64,000 nt of DNA from Phellopilus nigrolimitatus (GCA_021029095.1 JAJOHG010000023.1:398463-462462), one strand, 5' to 3'. Shown: positions 48,436 to 63,220, counted from the first letter of the stretch. A program made the numbers and translations. Notes: a model not told the origin generated them from the letters alone.

Positions 48436-51400
48436 CGTGTTTGAATCTATGTACACCAAACTCGAGCCTCCCTTCTTCCGAGTCGCAAGTTTCTTGCACG
48501 GACGATAGACGATAAAGACAAGCAGTGAGGCTATGAAGAGGGATGCTGAGCTAGGAAATATCCAAGAAAGTAGGTTGGACGCCAGAATAAGAGAATCGTG
48601 CTGCAATCTGCTCTGGACGAGCTCAAGGCGGAAGGTCAGCTCTCAAGCACTTAGCTAAGTCAGTACGTGCCGCGATTCGAGACGCCCATACAACTTCCTT
48701 TCCCACGAATACGATTATCTTCATCCCACATGTCGATACGGTTCCAACTGGTTTGTTTATCTGTGCTATAATACCCTTGTCTTAACACTTTGCTTCCTGT
48801 CATTCTGCGGAACGTTTGTATGGATCTCTAAGTACCGTTTCATCGGACTTAATCAGTGGATAGTAGGTAGTGTCCGATAAATGTTCGAGGCAAGTTCTAT
48901 GATTGCGCCATTGTTGTGGACTCCTATCTTGCTCGTCACGAGCAGCGAAGCGACTACGGACTTGACTCATAGGAAGAATGGGGACGTCGTGGATAATCGT
49001 TTGTCAGGTATGTGCTTGAGGCATTATTCATGGCAATATACCGTTCTGACGATGGCACTGTTATCATTATATCCGTCCTTCGCCTCTCTCCCCGCGTGTC
49101 GCCCCCCCCCCCCCCCCAAACGAGGAGCGCCATCTACAAGTGTGCTAAAGGATAGTAAGAAACTGAAAATCTAAATATGTCCTGTAATCCTCATGTGCGA
49201 AACGCATGTTTCGCGGAACCTTGGAATAATGTGAGAAGTACGTCTATTTTTTTTAGTCGTCTGGTTCTTCGAATGCGTTGAGATCAAGACCTTTCTCGCT
49301 AGCTTGATTCTTGTTATTTGTTACGTCGTTAACTCCGTCTCCTCCGTCTGTGCTCCTCCCACGAACGCTCGAACCTTGATATCAACTTCTAATCTAACAA
49401 AGAAATTTGAAGATCGCTAGTTCTGCGCGGCTTGCACTAGGGCGAAGCATCTACTTGGAAACCCGATGCCCCCGAAACAGCGCTCAAAGTTTCTTGTTAG
49501 ACGTCTTAAACTATCGCTCAACGCGTGCCGTAAATGGTTAAACATTGTTGCCTATGGATGCATTCCGTCCAAGCGTGGCCAGTGATAGGCGGGTGAGTTA
49601 GTAAGAGAACTCACTGTTTTCCCAATATTAGTTTTTAATAGGCTTTCCGTTAATCTCCAATCAAATTTGGGAGTTCTAGGTCCTTGTCGCGGCCTTTTCT
49701 TTTAGCTTGTTCTGCTATTTCGGGATCTTGTCGAACAGTCCTCACAGCGACGCCTACTTTCTTGTCCATAGTGAAAGGCGCGAAGAAGGAAAAGGAATGT
49801 GAAATGGTTGTCCCCTCTCTTCTCTTTCGACTTCAATACTGCGTGCGAGTCATCTTTAATTTCTTAAAATTTATCTCCCATTTTTACTAAGTTTCTTCTT
49901 CCCATGCTTCGCAACGCGCTGAAAACACTTTTATACTGAAGAATGAAGAATTCCGTTTATCGCCGCCAGTTCAAGGAAGAAGGCGTTTCCGTTGCGCACG
50001 GAATATGTTGACAGTACAATGGCCGTAGATGGTGAAAAGCTGGTAAAATTGAAGCTGCCTCCTAGACTCGTCAAAATGGAGGAATCGGGAGACATTTATT
50101 CATGCAGTGAAATTAAAATCCTATGCAAGCTCCATCTACAAGATCCACTCACCCTGCTTTCATCTATCTAGAACTAAACTATGGGTTCTCAGTTCTCTGC
50201 GCGTTACTCCCCCAGGCATGCTTCATAAGCTTTGAACTCTCACTTTGATCACAGTTCCTCATCAACGAACTCCTACTTTTTTGTTGATGAAGATCAAGCA
50301 CAGAAATTTACGCCTCAGCGTTACCGTGAAACATCATCCTTTTAGACTCTATACTCAGTACTTGCTCGAGTAGCAGGTGCAGTCGTGAACACTTTAGGCT
50401 CGGCGGCGGCCGACATCACACCCCTTCTCACCTTCTCGTCGTCATCAAGAAAGAAGCGGCCCTTCGGCTTTTCCCTCTGTGATTTCTCACTTCACCTTCG
50501 CGCTGCTAGCGATAGCAATCGCGGTTATTTGCTTAGTAGAAATCAAACCAGATACGTTCATGGAGAAATATTATGAACTGTCAGTTTCTACGGTGGAGCG
50601 AATGCGATCTCTCGAAGTCTGCACCCCGTATCGTGTGAAGTGAAGTCCCGTGTAGGACGGAGGTTATCCAAGGTTTTTTTGGCTTCGAACTACGGCATGT
50701 TGACCTCCCATCCAGTGGTTACTCGCCAAAATCAAAACCAAAGATTTACAGGTCAAGATTGTCGAGAGATGAAGTGCAATGAGGGCGCCACTTGAAAGCG
50801 TTGACTCAGTGTCATCTCGTCTTAATCATGTCCACTTCTTACATGCGACGTTGCGTGGCAGTCTCCAGGGCTCATTTGCCGAATGTTATGTCAGTGTTCG
50901 TTTCCTCCGGATCCCTAATTGCTCCACCGAACCCGAGGACGTGCACAGTTTCCAATGTTCGTTCCTCCATGGGATACACCACGTGTTTCGAAGAGCCAGC
51001 TTATAGCCAGCGTAAGCAATTCGTGGAATTACGTCTCGAGCGGTTGACGTCGACATATTCTGCCCGGTTTGACACAACCATTGTACCTGCTACCCGGTAA
51101 TGCATCAGTCTTCTGTCTGTTGAAGTCTGAAATTTTACGACATCACTATGCCAGGAGTTTCGAGTTGCAGGGAAGACGATGGACTTTGAGATCCGAAGTA
51201 GGTACGTAGTCAATTTTCATTGCTTGGTGCACGGCCATACACTATGTCTTGCGTCTTTGCTCTAGTATTCATCCCGAACAGAAGAGATATCGTCGCTCGA
51301 TGAAGTTGAATATAGAAGCAAAGACCTGCAGAGTCAGTGCCTTGCGAACGTCTATGCCGTCTACGGCATCTTCTATCGTGTCAACAAATCTCGTGCTTTA

Positions 51401-54400
51401 TGGTTCTTTGGAATCTATAACCGGCTCCAGTCCATTTCAAATAAGGGGAAAATCAAGATGATTTCCAAGAATCTCAACAAATGCTCCCGACCTCTAGGTT
51501 GATCATCATTTCGATCGAAGCTGCCTTTGTGCGGTTTTATTTGAAGCTGGTCTGCAACTCTGACTCTGGCAGCGAATCGACTTTACTCCTCGGACCACCG
51601 CAAGTATCTTTAGAGAGCACGGCATTTCACTATTCATCTGTCAAACACATCCCGATATATTCGGAATGCAACGCTGTGCGCGTTAACAAGTAGGCACATC
51701 CACTATGTGCCCATTAATCTCTCGGACTTGTCTTAGCAAGATCTCCTACGCATCTGACTTTCACCTTACTTCATCTTCGAGCATCAATTGTCATCCTGTT
51801 AAAGCTCATGTAAAATCTTTGTCGATCCGATGCATCGTGCGTATTTCTTCAACTCCGTGATGTTTTCCAAAATCGTCCTAGTGGTCCTCAAAAAGCTCTC
51901 ACAATATATCGTGCGAAGGAGACACGCTCCTCCAGTACATGTATTCCGAGGGACTCATCCCTAGCGACCCATAACGGAGCTCCTGTTCTCAGCCTGTTAC
52001 GATGCAGCTGATATGTGTGTACGTACGTCTTGATTCGTCTTGACATACCTTTCTCACACACACTTCTGGTTCTTCCTTTCTTCTATGCTCACAGGAATGA
52101 AGTAAGATGTCTATAGTCACTATGCTCGTGATTGCACCGCTTATAAACTCGAATTTCAACATTCTCTCGACGCTCTGAAAGTATATCGGGGTCACCACGT
52201 TATATAGTGCTTTGCTACCGAGGATGGAAATACATATCGATTTCGCTGTCCACATAAGAGTTGCTATGCATTCTTCTCAAGCTTTACCATATGGTGCTAA
52301 CGACGCTCTGGGAATAGTATTGGGAACCTGAAGTCTGTCGCTTAATTCATGGATTTGAATGCCTTGAAATTCCTCGGAGATTGAGAGGTATGGACTAATT
52401 GCGTATTCTTTACTTCTCCGCTCTTTTCAAGACGTACGATATCGGGAACTCGACATCTCCATCTCGTATCTTGAGATGCCCCAGGGCCGCGAAAGCAGTG
52501 TATTGGGAGCCGCAACTGGACTCCGACCCCGTGGCACATGTTCCGCATGTTCTGCAAAATTGCATTGAGCGATGATACCTGGCTTTACCTGGGTGTCCTG
52601 CGGTAGAGTTCTTGTCAAGGAACTAGATTTGTTCCCTTCTGTGGCGCGTACTTATATCACTCGACGATCTTGCGGCATTCCATAGAGTTTACTAAAATAT
52701 CCTAAAGCTAATCCTAATGTGCCTAGAATGAGACTTGCAACCTCCGTCGCGACAGCGTAAGACATCTAGGCCACAAGACAGCTCTTCGTTAGCCAGAAGA
52801 GGTTATTCACTTTCCAGCCTTCGTCCAGCTCCTTGGGTACAACGCCGCATCCCATGGATTCGCAAGCTCCATAAGGTCGTGTATTACGAAAGACGCGAAG
52901 TACGAGAGTCCACGGACGGGGTTTGTTAGCCCATTCCGTCTGCGGCCGGCGGTGTTTCTTCGTGGAAACAGAATTTTTACTGAATACATGTAACACTCTG
53001 CTTCGGTTGCTATTTTCGCGACGCCAGTATACGTAGCAGGTGCATTTCTTTCAACAGCGACGGCTGCTTATTTTCTAATGATAATATGATCGGTGGAACT
53101 TGCAAATCTGCGCCGAAGGACTTGACCATCATACGTATATGGTCTGAGTATTTCAAATAAGCATTTGATAAGTAAAGTACAGGCACTTACTGAATGAGTG
53201 AGTTCAACGATCTCCATTCATTCCAACTGCCAAGTTTTCTCATAGATCGTTGGCACCTGCCTTGAATGAATGGCATGTACAGTACATGTGTCTGCAAGAT
53301 TATGACGTGGGATGCGCTTCTACACGCGTATATCGCATGAAACGCATGGTGGTAAACCTACACGAGCTGGGATGAAACTGCGGGCTCGGTATGTGCAGGA
53401 AGGGAAGTCAAACTCCTGTTCATCAAGCGCCCGCAACAAGATCAAAGCCAGTCTCCTACGTAGTTGAACTTACAAGAACCCGAAATTGTTATTATTTTCT
53501 GCCGACTAGATGATGCAAGCTGAGAATCAAAGCCACCCATGTTTTTCTCACATTCGTCTTTTTTTATTGAGGGATAAAGTTAACACATTACTGTAAGCGG
53601 GATCGGATGTGATGATAAGATGCCCGTTGGGCCCGTGAGTCTGCTTCGGTTTTGTACGATGCGGGATTAGATCTTCTTATTTCTTCCGGTCACTTAGAAG
53701 GGAAGGATTTACGGCAATGTAACGATCAATTCTTCAGGCGTCTTCCGCTTCTTGGATAGGCGCTTCTGCGACGAATAGTCGGCGCAAGCTTACGGCGTGT
53801 GGCCGCTCGTGATCAGGCACGCGGCGCGGCGAGAAAAGAATAAGATGTAAGTTCACGTGGCGGATCCGCTAGAATTCGGAATGAGGACAGCACATCAGCA
53901 TCATCAGGACGGATATACACTATCCAGAGATATCTACGATCCATTACCGCACTAGATATAGACGTAGGATTTAATGAGGCGCTGTCGGTGAACTCTCCCG
54001 CTCAATGCCGATTGCAGACTTGAGCGGAACATAACGTATATGTCTGAGAGTCATGTAATACTGTAGAGATCGAGCCTCCCGGGCCGCGCAATGGTCCATG
54101 CCGTACATTCTCTAGTCTCCAATCAGCACGAATGCACTTAAGTAAGCGTTCCCTACGACGCTTCTCCTTCCCAGTGTACAGAATTGGGAGATCGATGATG
54201 TCCGTGGAGAAATAAACAAAATTTCTCACTGACCCTTACCAGCACATTTTGCATAGGTAAACGAGCGCGTCCACCGGCGTCGGCTTGGCTGCTGCACGCG
54301 GACCGACAGTCACCGATGTGATCTCCTTTGATTCTCAACACAGCCAACAGGCCGTAATGAGCTCCGACCTGAAACAAGCGCCTAAAGTCAGATCAAAAAG

Positions 54401-56900
54401 TCTCGAGAATCTGTCATTATGGATCAGGGTATAAAAATTGCGTGAAGCTTCGTGGCGCATCTTTTAAAACGCGGAGGATCTGACGATGACAAACTTGGGG
54501 GACAGATGGGTTGGCGGTACGTGTCCGGTGTCGTGTCCAGGGCTGTCGGTAATGCTACGGAAAGCTCAACCGTCAAGCTTATAAGCGATCGAATCTGCTC
54601 TTCCGAGGCCGAGTATCTTTGAAAAAATCTGCTCCTTTGGCGGAATGACGTGAAGCCGCCGATTCCGCTTTTGGCACCCTTCTTTCCAAATTGGGAAGCG
54701 GCGCTTGAACGGTTTTGCTCTTGCTACAATGCCGGTAAAGTAACCGAAAGTCAAGTGGCTTGACGCTGCTACGTGGGCAAACTGCTACCCGAGCTCGCAG
54801 GCGGATAATTATTCTCGACCGGCCTATGCCAGCTTTCAATTTCAGAAGACAGGAAGCTAAAGTCAAGTGTGAGTTCTTCTCTCGCAACTCGCCGTGCGTT
54901 TTGCTCTCTGCCAGGACGTTTTTACCGGACTTTGCCTGACATATCAGCCGGTGTAATCACTGACGACAAACATTTGGTACACGTCCACGCCGGCGATACA
55001 CTGGAGATGACGACAGGCACCAGCAGCCCTGGCTCGTTTATTGTATCCGCATTGTTCCTGGCCCTCCGTGAGCATGCTATCGCGCGACGAGGTACGACAG
55101 GCTCGAAGTCGAGTGCGCCGGAAAGGGTGACCAAGTAGACGGCGAAACGACCAGCCGGGGGTTCTGGTGACTGGCTGCTGATTCGAACATATGGAACGGT
55201 ATCCACTGCATCTCCCAAATCGATACTCTTGCGTTCGTCTCAGCGGGACTAAGCAACTACAATGACATAGCCATATCCAGCCGTAAGTTTCTTCAGTTTT
55301 CATTCCGAGATCATTTCGCGTTCATTTCTTTTCACGTCCGGTATCCTCCTTGTACCCAGTCCGTCCCTTCTGATTTTCGAGCTCTCCGCAACTCAATCCG
55401 CCCGTGACCGTGCCCATGCCACCCGTGGCCGCGCGGCTTTACCTCTATCTATTTCATTTATTTTCAAGCGAACACCGCACCGCAAGTCACCACATGGAGA
55501 ACAAACTTGCTACGTGTGCCGTCGCCACCTCTCTGACTCACAGCTTCTTAGTCGCTGACCTTCGCGCTCATCCAAATCTGTGTTTAATGGACTCTGAGGA
55601 TGAAATCCGATCTCGAAGGGTCGTCTAGAACCCCGCGTCAGGTCCTCGGCGGTCGGTTGGAGTTGGTTGAGGTTAACCTGTTTAGTCTCTATCTTGTCTA
55701 TCTTGTCGACTACGCAGGTTCTTTGTGCCGCCGATTAAAAAACCTGATTCGACATACGAGTCCTCTGCTGGAAATTAAACCTGGTCATGGTTTGGTGCAT
55801 TTCGACGCGCAAAATGCCGATCCATACCGGCGGAAATTTTGCAATTGTCGGCGGCCCCAGCCCTCCGAGAAACCTCGGGAAGTCAGTCGGTCAGATTATG
55901 AGACTAGCGCGACACCTAGCGCGACGCTTCATCTTCGCCGATTATACAAATTCTCGAAATTGCCGTCCCTCGTCTTGGCGTTATTGTTCACTTCCTTCGC
56001 TTTCCATTCGTTAACATCACGCATATATTCCATTTTACATCACTGCACATCTTCAATTTCACCCGGCGCGCTGGCGCCTTAAATGAAGAATTAAGAATGC
56101 ACAACGGCGAGAAGAAAGGAACGCGTGGCGTCCGTGGACGGGCAATGATAGACAAAAAAAAATCGTCTTTTAAGCCGTCTCCAAACGACTTAGGGGCTCA
56201 TGTAAATCAGATCACATCCTACGATTCGCGTGGAAAGGTGACGAGAGGGGAAGAGCCAGGTCGCCGCGGCGCAGTGGCTGGTGTTATCATAATTCAGTTG
56301 CTAACTGAGTGCACCAAAAAAGCGCATGAGCTGGATAGCGCTTCTGAAAGGGGGCAAACAAGGCTGTAAATATAAAATGCATTATGGAGGAGCGGCGAGA
56401 TCACCGGTTGCATCATTTCATCAATTCTTATAACTATAAGTCAGGATTTATCATCATCTTCCACTGTACCCGGGAATAGCAGAGCCTTTGAAAGTTCTGG
56501 GTCTTATGCCTTTAGTCCTGCATGTTTCTATCCTTCAAACAGCAGAAGAGATGAAAAAAAGGAGGTATGGTTAGGCCATGCCCGCATATTCCGGAAGCGA
56601 AAGTCATAATCCGGATATTACATGTACATCAGAGACAATATTAGCTGGTCGCTGCATTCACGTATTCTCCCGTTGAGTCCCCTTTTTAATCTCTGCATGA
56701 CAGAGGCAACGAACAAACCGAGCCGACTGGGGGTTCACGAAGTTGGCGGGAGCAGGAAGCTGATGGTTGATGCCAGTTGGCAGTATGTAAACGCTTTGGC
56801 GACGTAGATGATTGCTTCAGTGTTCGTCCAGAGTGCAAGAGTGGGGGGCGCGGCGAAAAAGGAAGGAAGACATACATAGACGAGACTGGGAGTGAAATGG
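48436..56900. other. Long interval without a supported gene
   Basis: About 8.5 kb of ordinary composition. Frames are short (at most about 160 codons) and none shows a family motif, a splice-consistent exon chain or a good start. Stretches with somewhat protein-like text occur at plus 50779-51100, minus 51989-52255 and around 54870-55640, but no exon chain could be built. They may be remnants of decayed genes or transposons. No terminal repeats, transposase or reverse-transcriptase motifs were recognised. Confidence 0.45.
49102..49117. repeat. C16 homopolymer
   Basis: Sixteen consecutive C on the plus strand (G16 on the minus strand) in a gene-free region. The length is likely unstable in cells and in sequencing. 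Confidence 0.9.
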
Positions 56901-59900
56901 ACGGGAGAACGGCTCAAAAGAGAAAACAGTCTTATTAAAGCGCAAACGAGGAGTCGAAGCTTAAGTACCAGAAGGCAGAATCAGTGAGTCTTGCACAGGT
57001 TTCGCGGCGTAATCCGTGGTCCGAGAGGTGAGAAAAAAGGCGCGAAGGGCTGAGAAGCAGTCCACAAAAAGCTGTAGATGCTTCGTATTTATTTCCATGT
57101 GCGTATTTTTGGACAGGGACGAGGATTTGAACACCGTGATGCTGTTTCCAGCATGCGAATGTTGGACTGTGCGAGCGCTGACAGCACGGTGGATGAGGAC
57201 CAATGATTGAGTATCTCCGAAGGACAGGGTAGGCGCTACGCCGGCCTTCGGAACTTGAAAGCAGCAGAAATCCCGCCTTCCTATCACCCGTATCTTGGAG
57301 CACAGGACGCTTCCAGCTTCTTGCAGGTCGGCTGAGGCCACGGCGCAGGGAATGCGAGGCCTCGGGACCTGCAGGTGGGAGAAATGCGATGGCAGCTGAT
57401 ACGAGCGTACAAAAGCCTCCAGCATCTTAAGCTTAACCATGCCGTGAGCTGCACAACCCACGCTCCCCGCGTTTCGTCCCAACACACGGGGGGTTAAGCT
57501 TCGCTTTCGGATGCTTCGCCGTACCTGCATATAGCCCCCCAAATCACAAGATGCGAGCGAGGCGTCCTTGGGAACTTGTACACGATTTAGGCTGGGTCGG
57601 AAGGGTCATAAACTGGAGGAACTTGGAGGATCGAGAAGAGGAAGCCTAAAACCAGGTTCGGAGATTCAATACTCTTGCGTATTGCAATTGACAATAACTT
57701 CATTTCGAATTCCTCCGAAGATAGATGCAAGCTCGAGCAAAACTACCCGCCTACAAGGTTCTTCAATTAGATCTATATAGATATAAGCGAGAAAGGTTTT
57801 CGCGAAGAAGAGAAGAGACGTACCCCTGGGTAGAATAGCAGAATGACGCAAGTGAAGAACAATCTGGCGACAAAGACAAAGACGCGCAGTTTGCCCATCT
57901 TAAAAAATCTCCGAAAGCCTGTGCGAGCGAGCGGGAGTGCCATTAGCGCGAGAAGGCACGAATAAATCCCTCATACTGATATGCCTGGCTCCAAGCCTCT
58001 TCAAAATTGCTTCGGACTTCTCTTCTTAATTCTCGATCGATCCTCGTGCGCCGTGCGCCCGGTGCGTGCATCGGGATGCAAGGGTGATTTAGCTTCCGCG
58101 GCGATGCGGACGAAATAAGGAAAGAGCAGACCTCGCCTCGCTATGTGTGGCTGTCGACGCCCAGGTCCCCAAGCAGAATGACAGCGATGCAAGCGCACCG
58201 ATGCAAGCAGATGAGTCAGGACCCTACACGTCTAGACGGCATCTTCGCAGAGTGCGTAAGGATACACGCACGTCAAGATTGCTCCACTAAGCACGTCTGG
58301 CAATTGCGCATCTCAGGCAAGAAGTTACGGTTGCACGGAGAACTGAAGTGGTGATTCTGTGCCGGATAGAGGTAGTTCCAGGATGCGCTCGTATGTAAGC
58401 CAGCCGATACCAAATCCATTCCAGCTATGCTGAGACGGCGGGTTTCCGGTTTTATATGGGCCCTAGCGAGTAGGCTGGTGACGTTTTGCCCAGCGAGTTG
58501 CGTGCAGGTGCTTACCTACGTACATGTACATAAGACGAGCATGAAAATGGAAGACAGCCCCCCGGGGGCCGATTCGGTGTGAGTTTGGAAAAGGCCACGT
58601 CGGAGTGCGAGTTCTAGTTAGCTTGAGGTCTTTTCGAGTCTGCGGGGTGCAGGGCGCGAGCGAAAGGGGCAAACCGCAAGCGCCCGGAGGCGTCTAGGGG
58701 ACGACAAGGCACGCGATCCCGAAAGGGTGGCTGAGGTATTAGCCTTTGCCTTTTCCGGGTGATGCCGAGAGGGGCGATCACATCGAGGTCGATCCCGTCC
58801 ATCGGACGCGCGCGAAGGCCCTGATCGCGCAAGCGCGCGGAGGCAACTTTTTTTCTTTCCCAATTTGAAACGCGGAGGTGATGCAAAGGAATTCAGACGG
58901 ATTACATGTACACGCATATATTACGGGAACCCTCGAGGTTGCCATGCGCTGCGCCAAGGTTGCTTCGTTCTGAGCCCTATATGGGGCGCCCGATCATCGA
59001 AGGTTCGGGAGGATCGTGAGATTCGACAGGGCTTAGGCAGGATTCGTAGCGACGAGCTCATACAGCGGCGACCTGGGAACATGCATGTGGCTGCGGGGCC
59101 AGAACACGTCCTTTACGTTATAGCTTGGTTGTACTAAAGTAGCTAATGCATAGAGTTCCTAACATGCCGTACGGTTGCGCAGCTGTGCTCCGTCGACAGT
59201 CGCAGCGCGATACCTCCGACATTCTCTCATGCCATACCAGATCCAGAGCCCACGGGTTCTCAGACGTGTTAAGTCTGCGCGAGAATAAGGAGAGCAACTG
59301 CAATCGGGGCTGAGTGCGGCGTTCTTAGCGATAGGCAGCAACTGCCCGTGTCCTGCGGAGCAACATCACTTCCAATAACAAGTTGTCACTTCCACGTCAT
59401 TTTTGCGTACTGTCCCTATTTGCAAGTGTAGCATGCACCCTTCTTTGCAAATAGGACTTTCCGGCCTAGGACGCTTCGAAATTTATCAGATATGTCAGGT
59501 TGCTAAGGGACTGTACGTACGGTAATTTCGGATCGAGCACCAGAGGATTCCTCAGTTCTTATAAAAGACTTCCAGAATATTTGGGGATTTTCCTCTGCCG
59601 TACAGGTGCACTTATGTAAAGCAACGCAGGAATGCAAGGCGCGATGATCATGGAGAAAACGAAGAACGGAGGATATCCAACGTACTTTTCCTTTTTTTCA
59701 AGAATAGAAGCATGAAAACTTCAAGGGATAAGGTTTTTTTCTTTCGAACAGCATATAAAAACGGGGGCAGTGGAGAGCACCCACGAAAGGTTTATTTTTA
59801 GAAATAAGCAGGTTTCTAACGGACCGAATTCGGCTTCAGCCGACTGGGCGAAAAGCCCCAAGCCACATCCACATCCCAGCGGGCTACCTGAGACAGGATC

Positions 59901-60849
59901 CGGGGACGGCAGGCAGCTTACGCGCACCCGGCCGGCCGGCCAGAAACAGGCACGGCGCTGTACACGCAAGTCGCGAGCCCGTGGGAGGATCCACGGAGCA
60001 CAGAAGCGCAGCGACTCGGAGGCACAGCAGCAGCAAGAGCGATGAGCGAACACAGCGAATCGCGAATCTCCAAAGCACGCATAAAGCAAGCCGCGCCCGG
60101 GCGTGCGGTAGCTATCCCGCAATCTATCAGGAATATGCATATAGTACATGCACACATGCAACAGTCAATGCGCGTTGCCGTCTCGATCCCTGTACACTCT
60201 GCCGAGGCCAAATGCATCTGGCGTGCGTATCTACATTGTATATGTATCAGCGTGCAGCGTGGGACGGCGCGTCCCGGGCATCGTCGGCGGAGCCTATCCT
60301 CTCAAACCGCAACCACGGAAATAAATAAAAAAGGGGGAGGGATGAGGAGGGCGGCAGCCTGCGATCAAATCCTATCTGCAGAAACAATCTCGAGTTCGGG
60401 CTTGCGTCGCAAAAGGGGGGGATGGGAAAGGAGACGGGAAAGAGGGGAGCGGGGCGGGACGCCGGCCCGCCCGCGCACGAGGCGGCGCAGCAAAGCAAAG
60501 GAAGACAAACGCGCCCCGAAATATCCAGCGCACGTACGTACGCGTGCACCAATCCAGGGCCGCGGACCGGAGGTTGTGGCTGGCAGGCATCAACAATTAC
60601 GCGGGGACGAGGGTATAACTAAACATAAGACGCGGGCGCGCCTCGCAGCCTCTCTCTGTTGTCTTCTCGCGCCGCTCTGAGCCTCTGGCTCGAGTCGGGG
60701 CCTGTATGTCGCCAGGGGGGGGGGCGTTAGTGAGGAGCGCAGAATTAGAACACGTCGCGTTCGATCACATTGTGGCTGCCCCACCCATCAAGGAAAAGAA
60801 CGCGAATTTGATCGGTCGGACATATGACATATACGACATAGACGAGTGC

Positions 60850-61830
60850 AAAATTTAGACGGGCGCGCCGAAGGCCTGCAAGCCAACGCTTCTGAAACAA
60901 GAAAAGAATGCTTATTTAGGCGGGGCGCGCGCCGTTTGGCAGGCTGAGAACGCGCTGAGAGCGTGCGCGACTGCAGAAGCAGAAGCAGCCTGCTTGACTG
61001 TGTGTTGTGGATCTTCGATCGCTGCTGAAGCGGCGGACGCGCGCGTACTTCTCAGGCTATCGTGGCGGCCAGTTCCATCAAAGGAAGGCGAGCGTAGTGT
61101 CAGATAGACAATGTAGGTTTGGAGCGGACGCGCCGAGGTCCTGCGGCTGCTGTTGCTGCGGGAGAAAGAACGGCAGTCGTGCCGTTTGTAAAAGGCGGGG
61201 TTTGTCAGGTCGGGGCTCGCGCTGCAAAGAACTGCACTGCCCCCCGGACTTTCAAAAGTCCGCCCAACTTGGCCCTACAGGCGGGGACCACCGTCGTCGC
61301 TGGAATGTTTTGATGTTCGCAGTGCTCGCTGATGCTGCGCCCAATCGCCGTCGATATATATACGTTCGTATCGAGAGGGTAAGGAGGGTACGGTGATACA
61401 CGTCCGTAGACAGAAATAGACAGAAATAGACGAAGAGCGTCTTTGGCCTGGCGCGGAGGCCGGGTGGCGCGCCCCGCTCTGGGATTTAGGCAGGGTTTTG
61501 CTGTGATACTGTATGTAGGCACCCAAGACACGACACAAAACGACCTCCAGTGTAGATCCCGGAGCATTATGTATGCCCTGAAGCAGGCCGATTCCTCTCC
61601 TCTCTTCTCTTCTCGACGAGCGCACGTACTCAAGACATCGTGGCGGCCGGCCGGCCGCGAGCGTAACCAGGTAGGCATACAGACATATGTATGCGTGTAT
61701 GTACAGTATGGATTTAGCACGGGCGCGCCGAAGCCCTGTGTGCCGCCGCCGCTGCCGCTGCAACGAGAAGGCAGCTTTGCAGTCCTCTAGGGCAGGGTTT
61801 GGTATTTGGTAGGTTGGGGACGCGCGCGCT
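60850..61830. repeat. Three diverged copies of a GC-rich repeat
   Basis: Similar blocks start at about 60855 (TTTAGACGGGCGCGCCGAAG), 61116 (TTTGGAGCGGACGCGCCGAG) and 61711 (TTTAGCACGGGCGCGCCGAA). Each is followed by a GCCTG/GTCCTG/CCCTG element and, further on, by GGCGGGGTTTG- or GGCAGGGTTTGG-like and CGCGCGC blocks. A related GGCGCGCCCCGCTCTGGGATTTAGGCAGGGTTT block is at 61464-61496. Spacing is irregular. Copies two and three are preceded by GACAATGTAGG and GTACAGTATGG. This looks like a dispersed, diverged repeat family. Confidence 0.5.
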
Positions 61831-62227
61831 GCGTCGCCCCGCCTGTCGAAAACGGGACAGCTGTCTGTTCCCGGGTCGAGCGAGCGATGCCGACGGCGCT
61901 TGCTGCGCCTCGCCCGCCAGTTTTCGTGCGTGCCCCGTCCGTCGGGTGACAGACAGAGGGGAATATACAGGAGGGTCTTCGCTCCCCATCCGCTCCCCTT
62001 TTAGAAAAAGATAGTAAAACGGACAATCGACGATTTTCGGCAGTTGGCAGTTTCGGCAGTTTCACGTTCCTGTCACGTGCTGCTGCCGGCCGGCCGAGCG
62101 CCAAGGCGTCGCGGGCTTGCGTGCGTGCGGCGTGCGTGCGGCGTCGGCGGAGAGAGCCTGGGTTTGAGACTGGGCCTGGGCCTCGCCAGCGCGCAACGCA
62201 TGACGTGGGCCGAAAAGCGGCGGCGGC

Positions 62228-62380
62228 GCGGAAGGGTTAAGGAAGCAGGAAGCAGGACGGAAGTAAAAAAAAAAAAGGTGAGAGAAAGAAACGGTGAGAA
62301 AAAGAAAAGGGAAAGATAAAAAGAAAAGGGAAAGATAAAGGAAGGAAAAGGAAAGGGAAAAGAAAAGATAAAAAGAAAGC
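62228..62380. repeat. Purine tract with internal duplication
   Basis: About 150 bp is almost entirely A/G on the plus strand. An AAAAGAAAAGGGAAAGATA unit occurs twice in tandem (about 62299-62337), with GGAAAGGAAAGG-type derivatives after it. Triplex-forming potential is possible. Confidence 0.75.
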
Positions 62381-63220
62381 GCCAAAGCACCCTTCCTCCC
62401 TCCTGTTTCGAAAGGGGCGCGTTCTGGGCTCTCGTGGCGCCGGACGTGGCGCCGAAAGCAAGCAAGCACGTACGTAGACACGTATATATTCACATTTGTA
62501 TGTACAGTATATTTATATCCTATTATATGCAGACCAGACACGGAGAACACGGAACGAAAAAAACGACGAGCCAAGGGGAAAAAAGCGCGCGAGCGAGCGA
62601 GATTCTGGATCTTATAGTAAGTAAGAAAAAAGAGACGTCGGTTCGGTGGCGCGGACACGGCCGGCCGGCCAGCGCGCGCCCAACGACGATACGATACGAT
62701 ACGACACACGGCACTTTCCAAATCTATTTAAAAAAAAAGGAGATAGGGAGGTGTGTGTGTGTGAGCGTGTGCGCGTGTGTGTGGCGTGACGGAGGCGGGG
62801 GGGACGGAGCAGGCGTCAGACGCAGACGCGCCGGGGGGCGTGACGGTGGCGCGGCGTTGCAGCGGCGTGCGTCTTCTTTCTTCTTCTTTCTTCTTCTGCT
62901 TAGGGATTTTTAGGGATGGTGGGTGGCTAGGCTGGTGTGGCTGGTTGGTTGGTGTGGCTCTTCGGCGACGGAAGGCGACGGAGGACGCTTGGCTGTTTGC
63001 GGAATGGCGAATTGGTGGCGGTTTGGCGCGGGGTTTGCGGAGACGAGAAGACGAAAAAAAAAACGGGGAGACGAGAGGGGGGGGGGGGAGGGCTTTGAAC
63101 TCGCGAACAAATCGGACTCCGAGTTGGCGCCGTCGTCTCCGAACGGCGCGTATCTTGTTTTCCGAATGAGGGAGCACACCGCATCGCGTTGCGTGGACGG
63201 ACGGATGGATGTGCGGGATG

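Noticed and set aside
50640..50760. Possible tRNA (TTCGAA-like B box near 50693)
   Set aside because: No matching acceptor or anticodon stems could be folded around it. Other TTCGAA/TTCGAAT matches (8026, 55180) also fail.
60042..60680. A 212-codon plus-strand frame
   Set aside because: Arg/Lys/Ala-rich text across microsatellite-like DNA, with no recognised motif and a competing overlapping frame on each strand.
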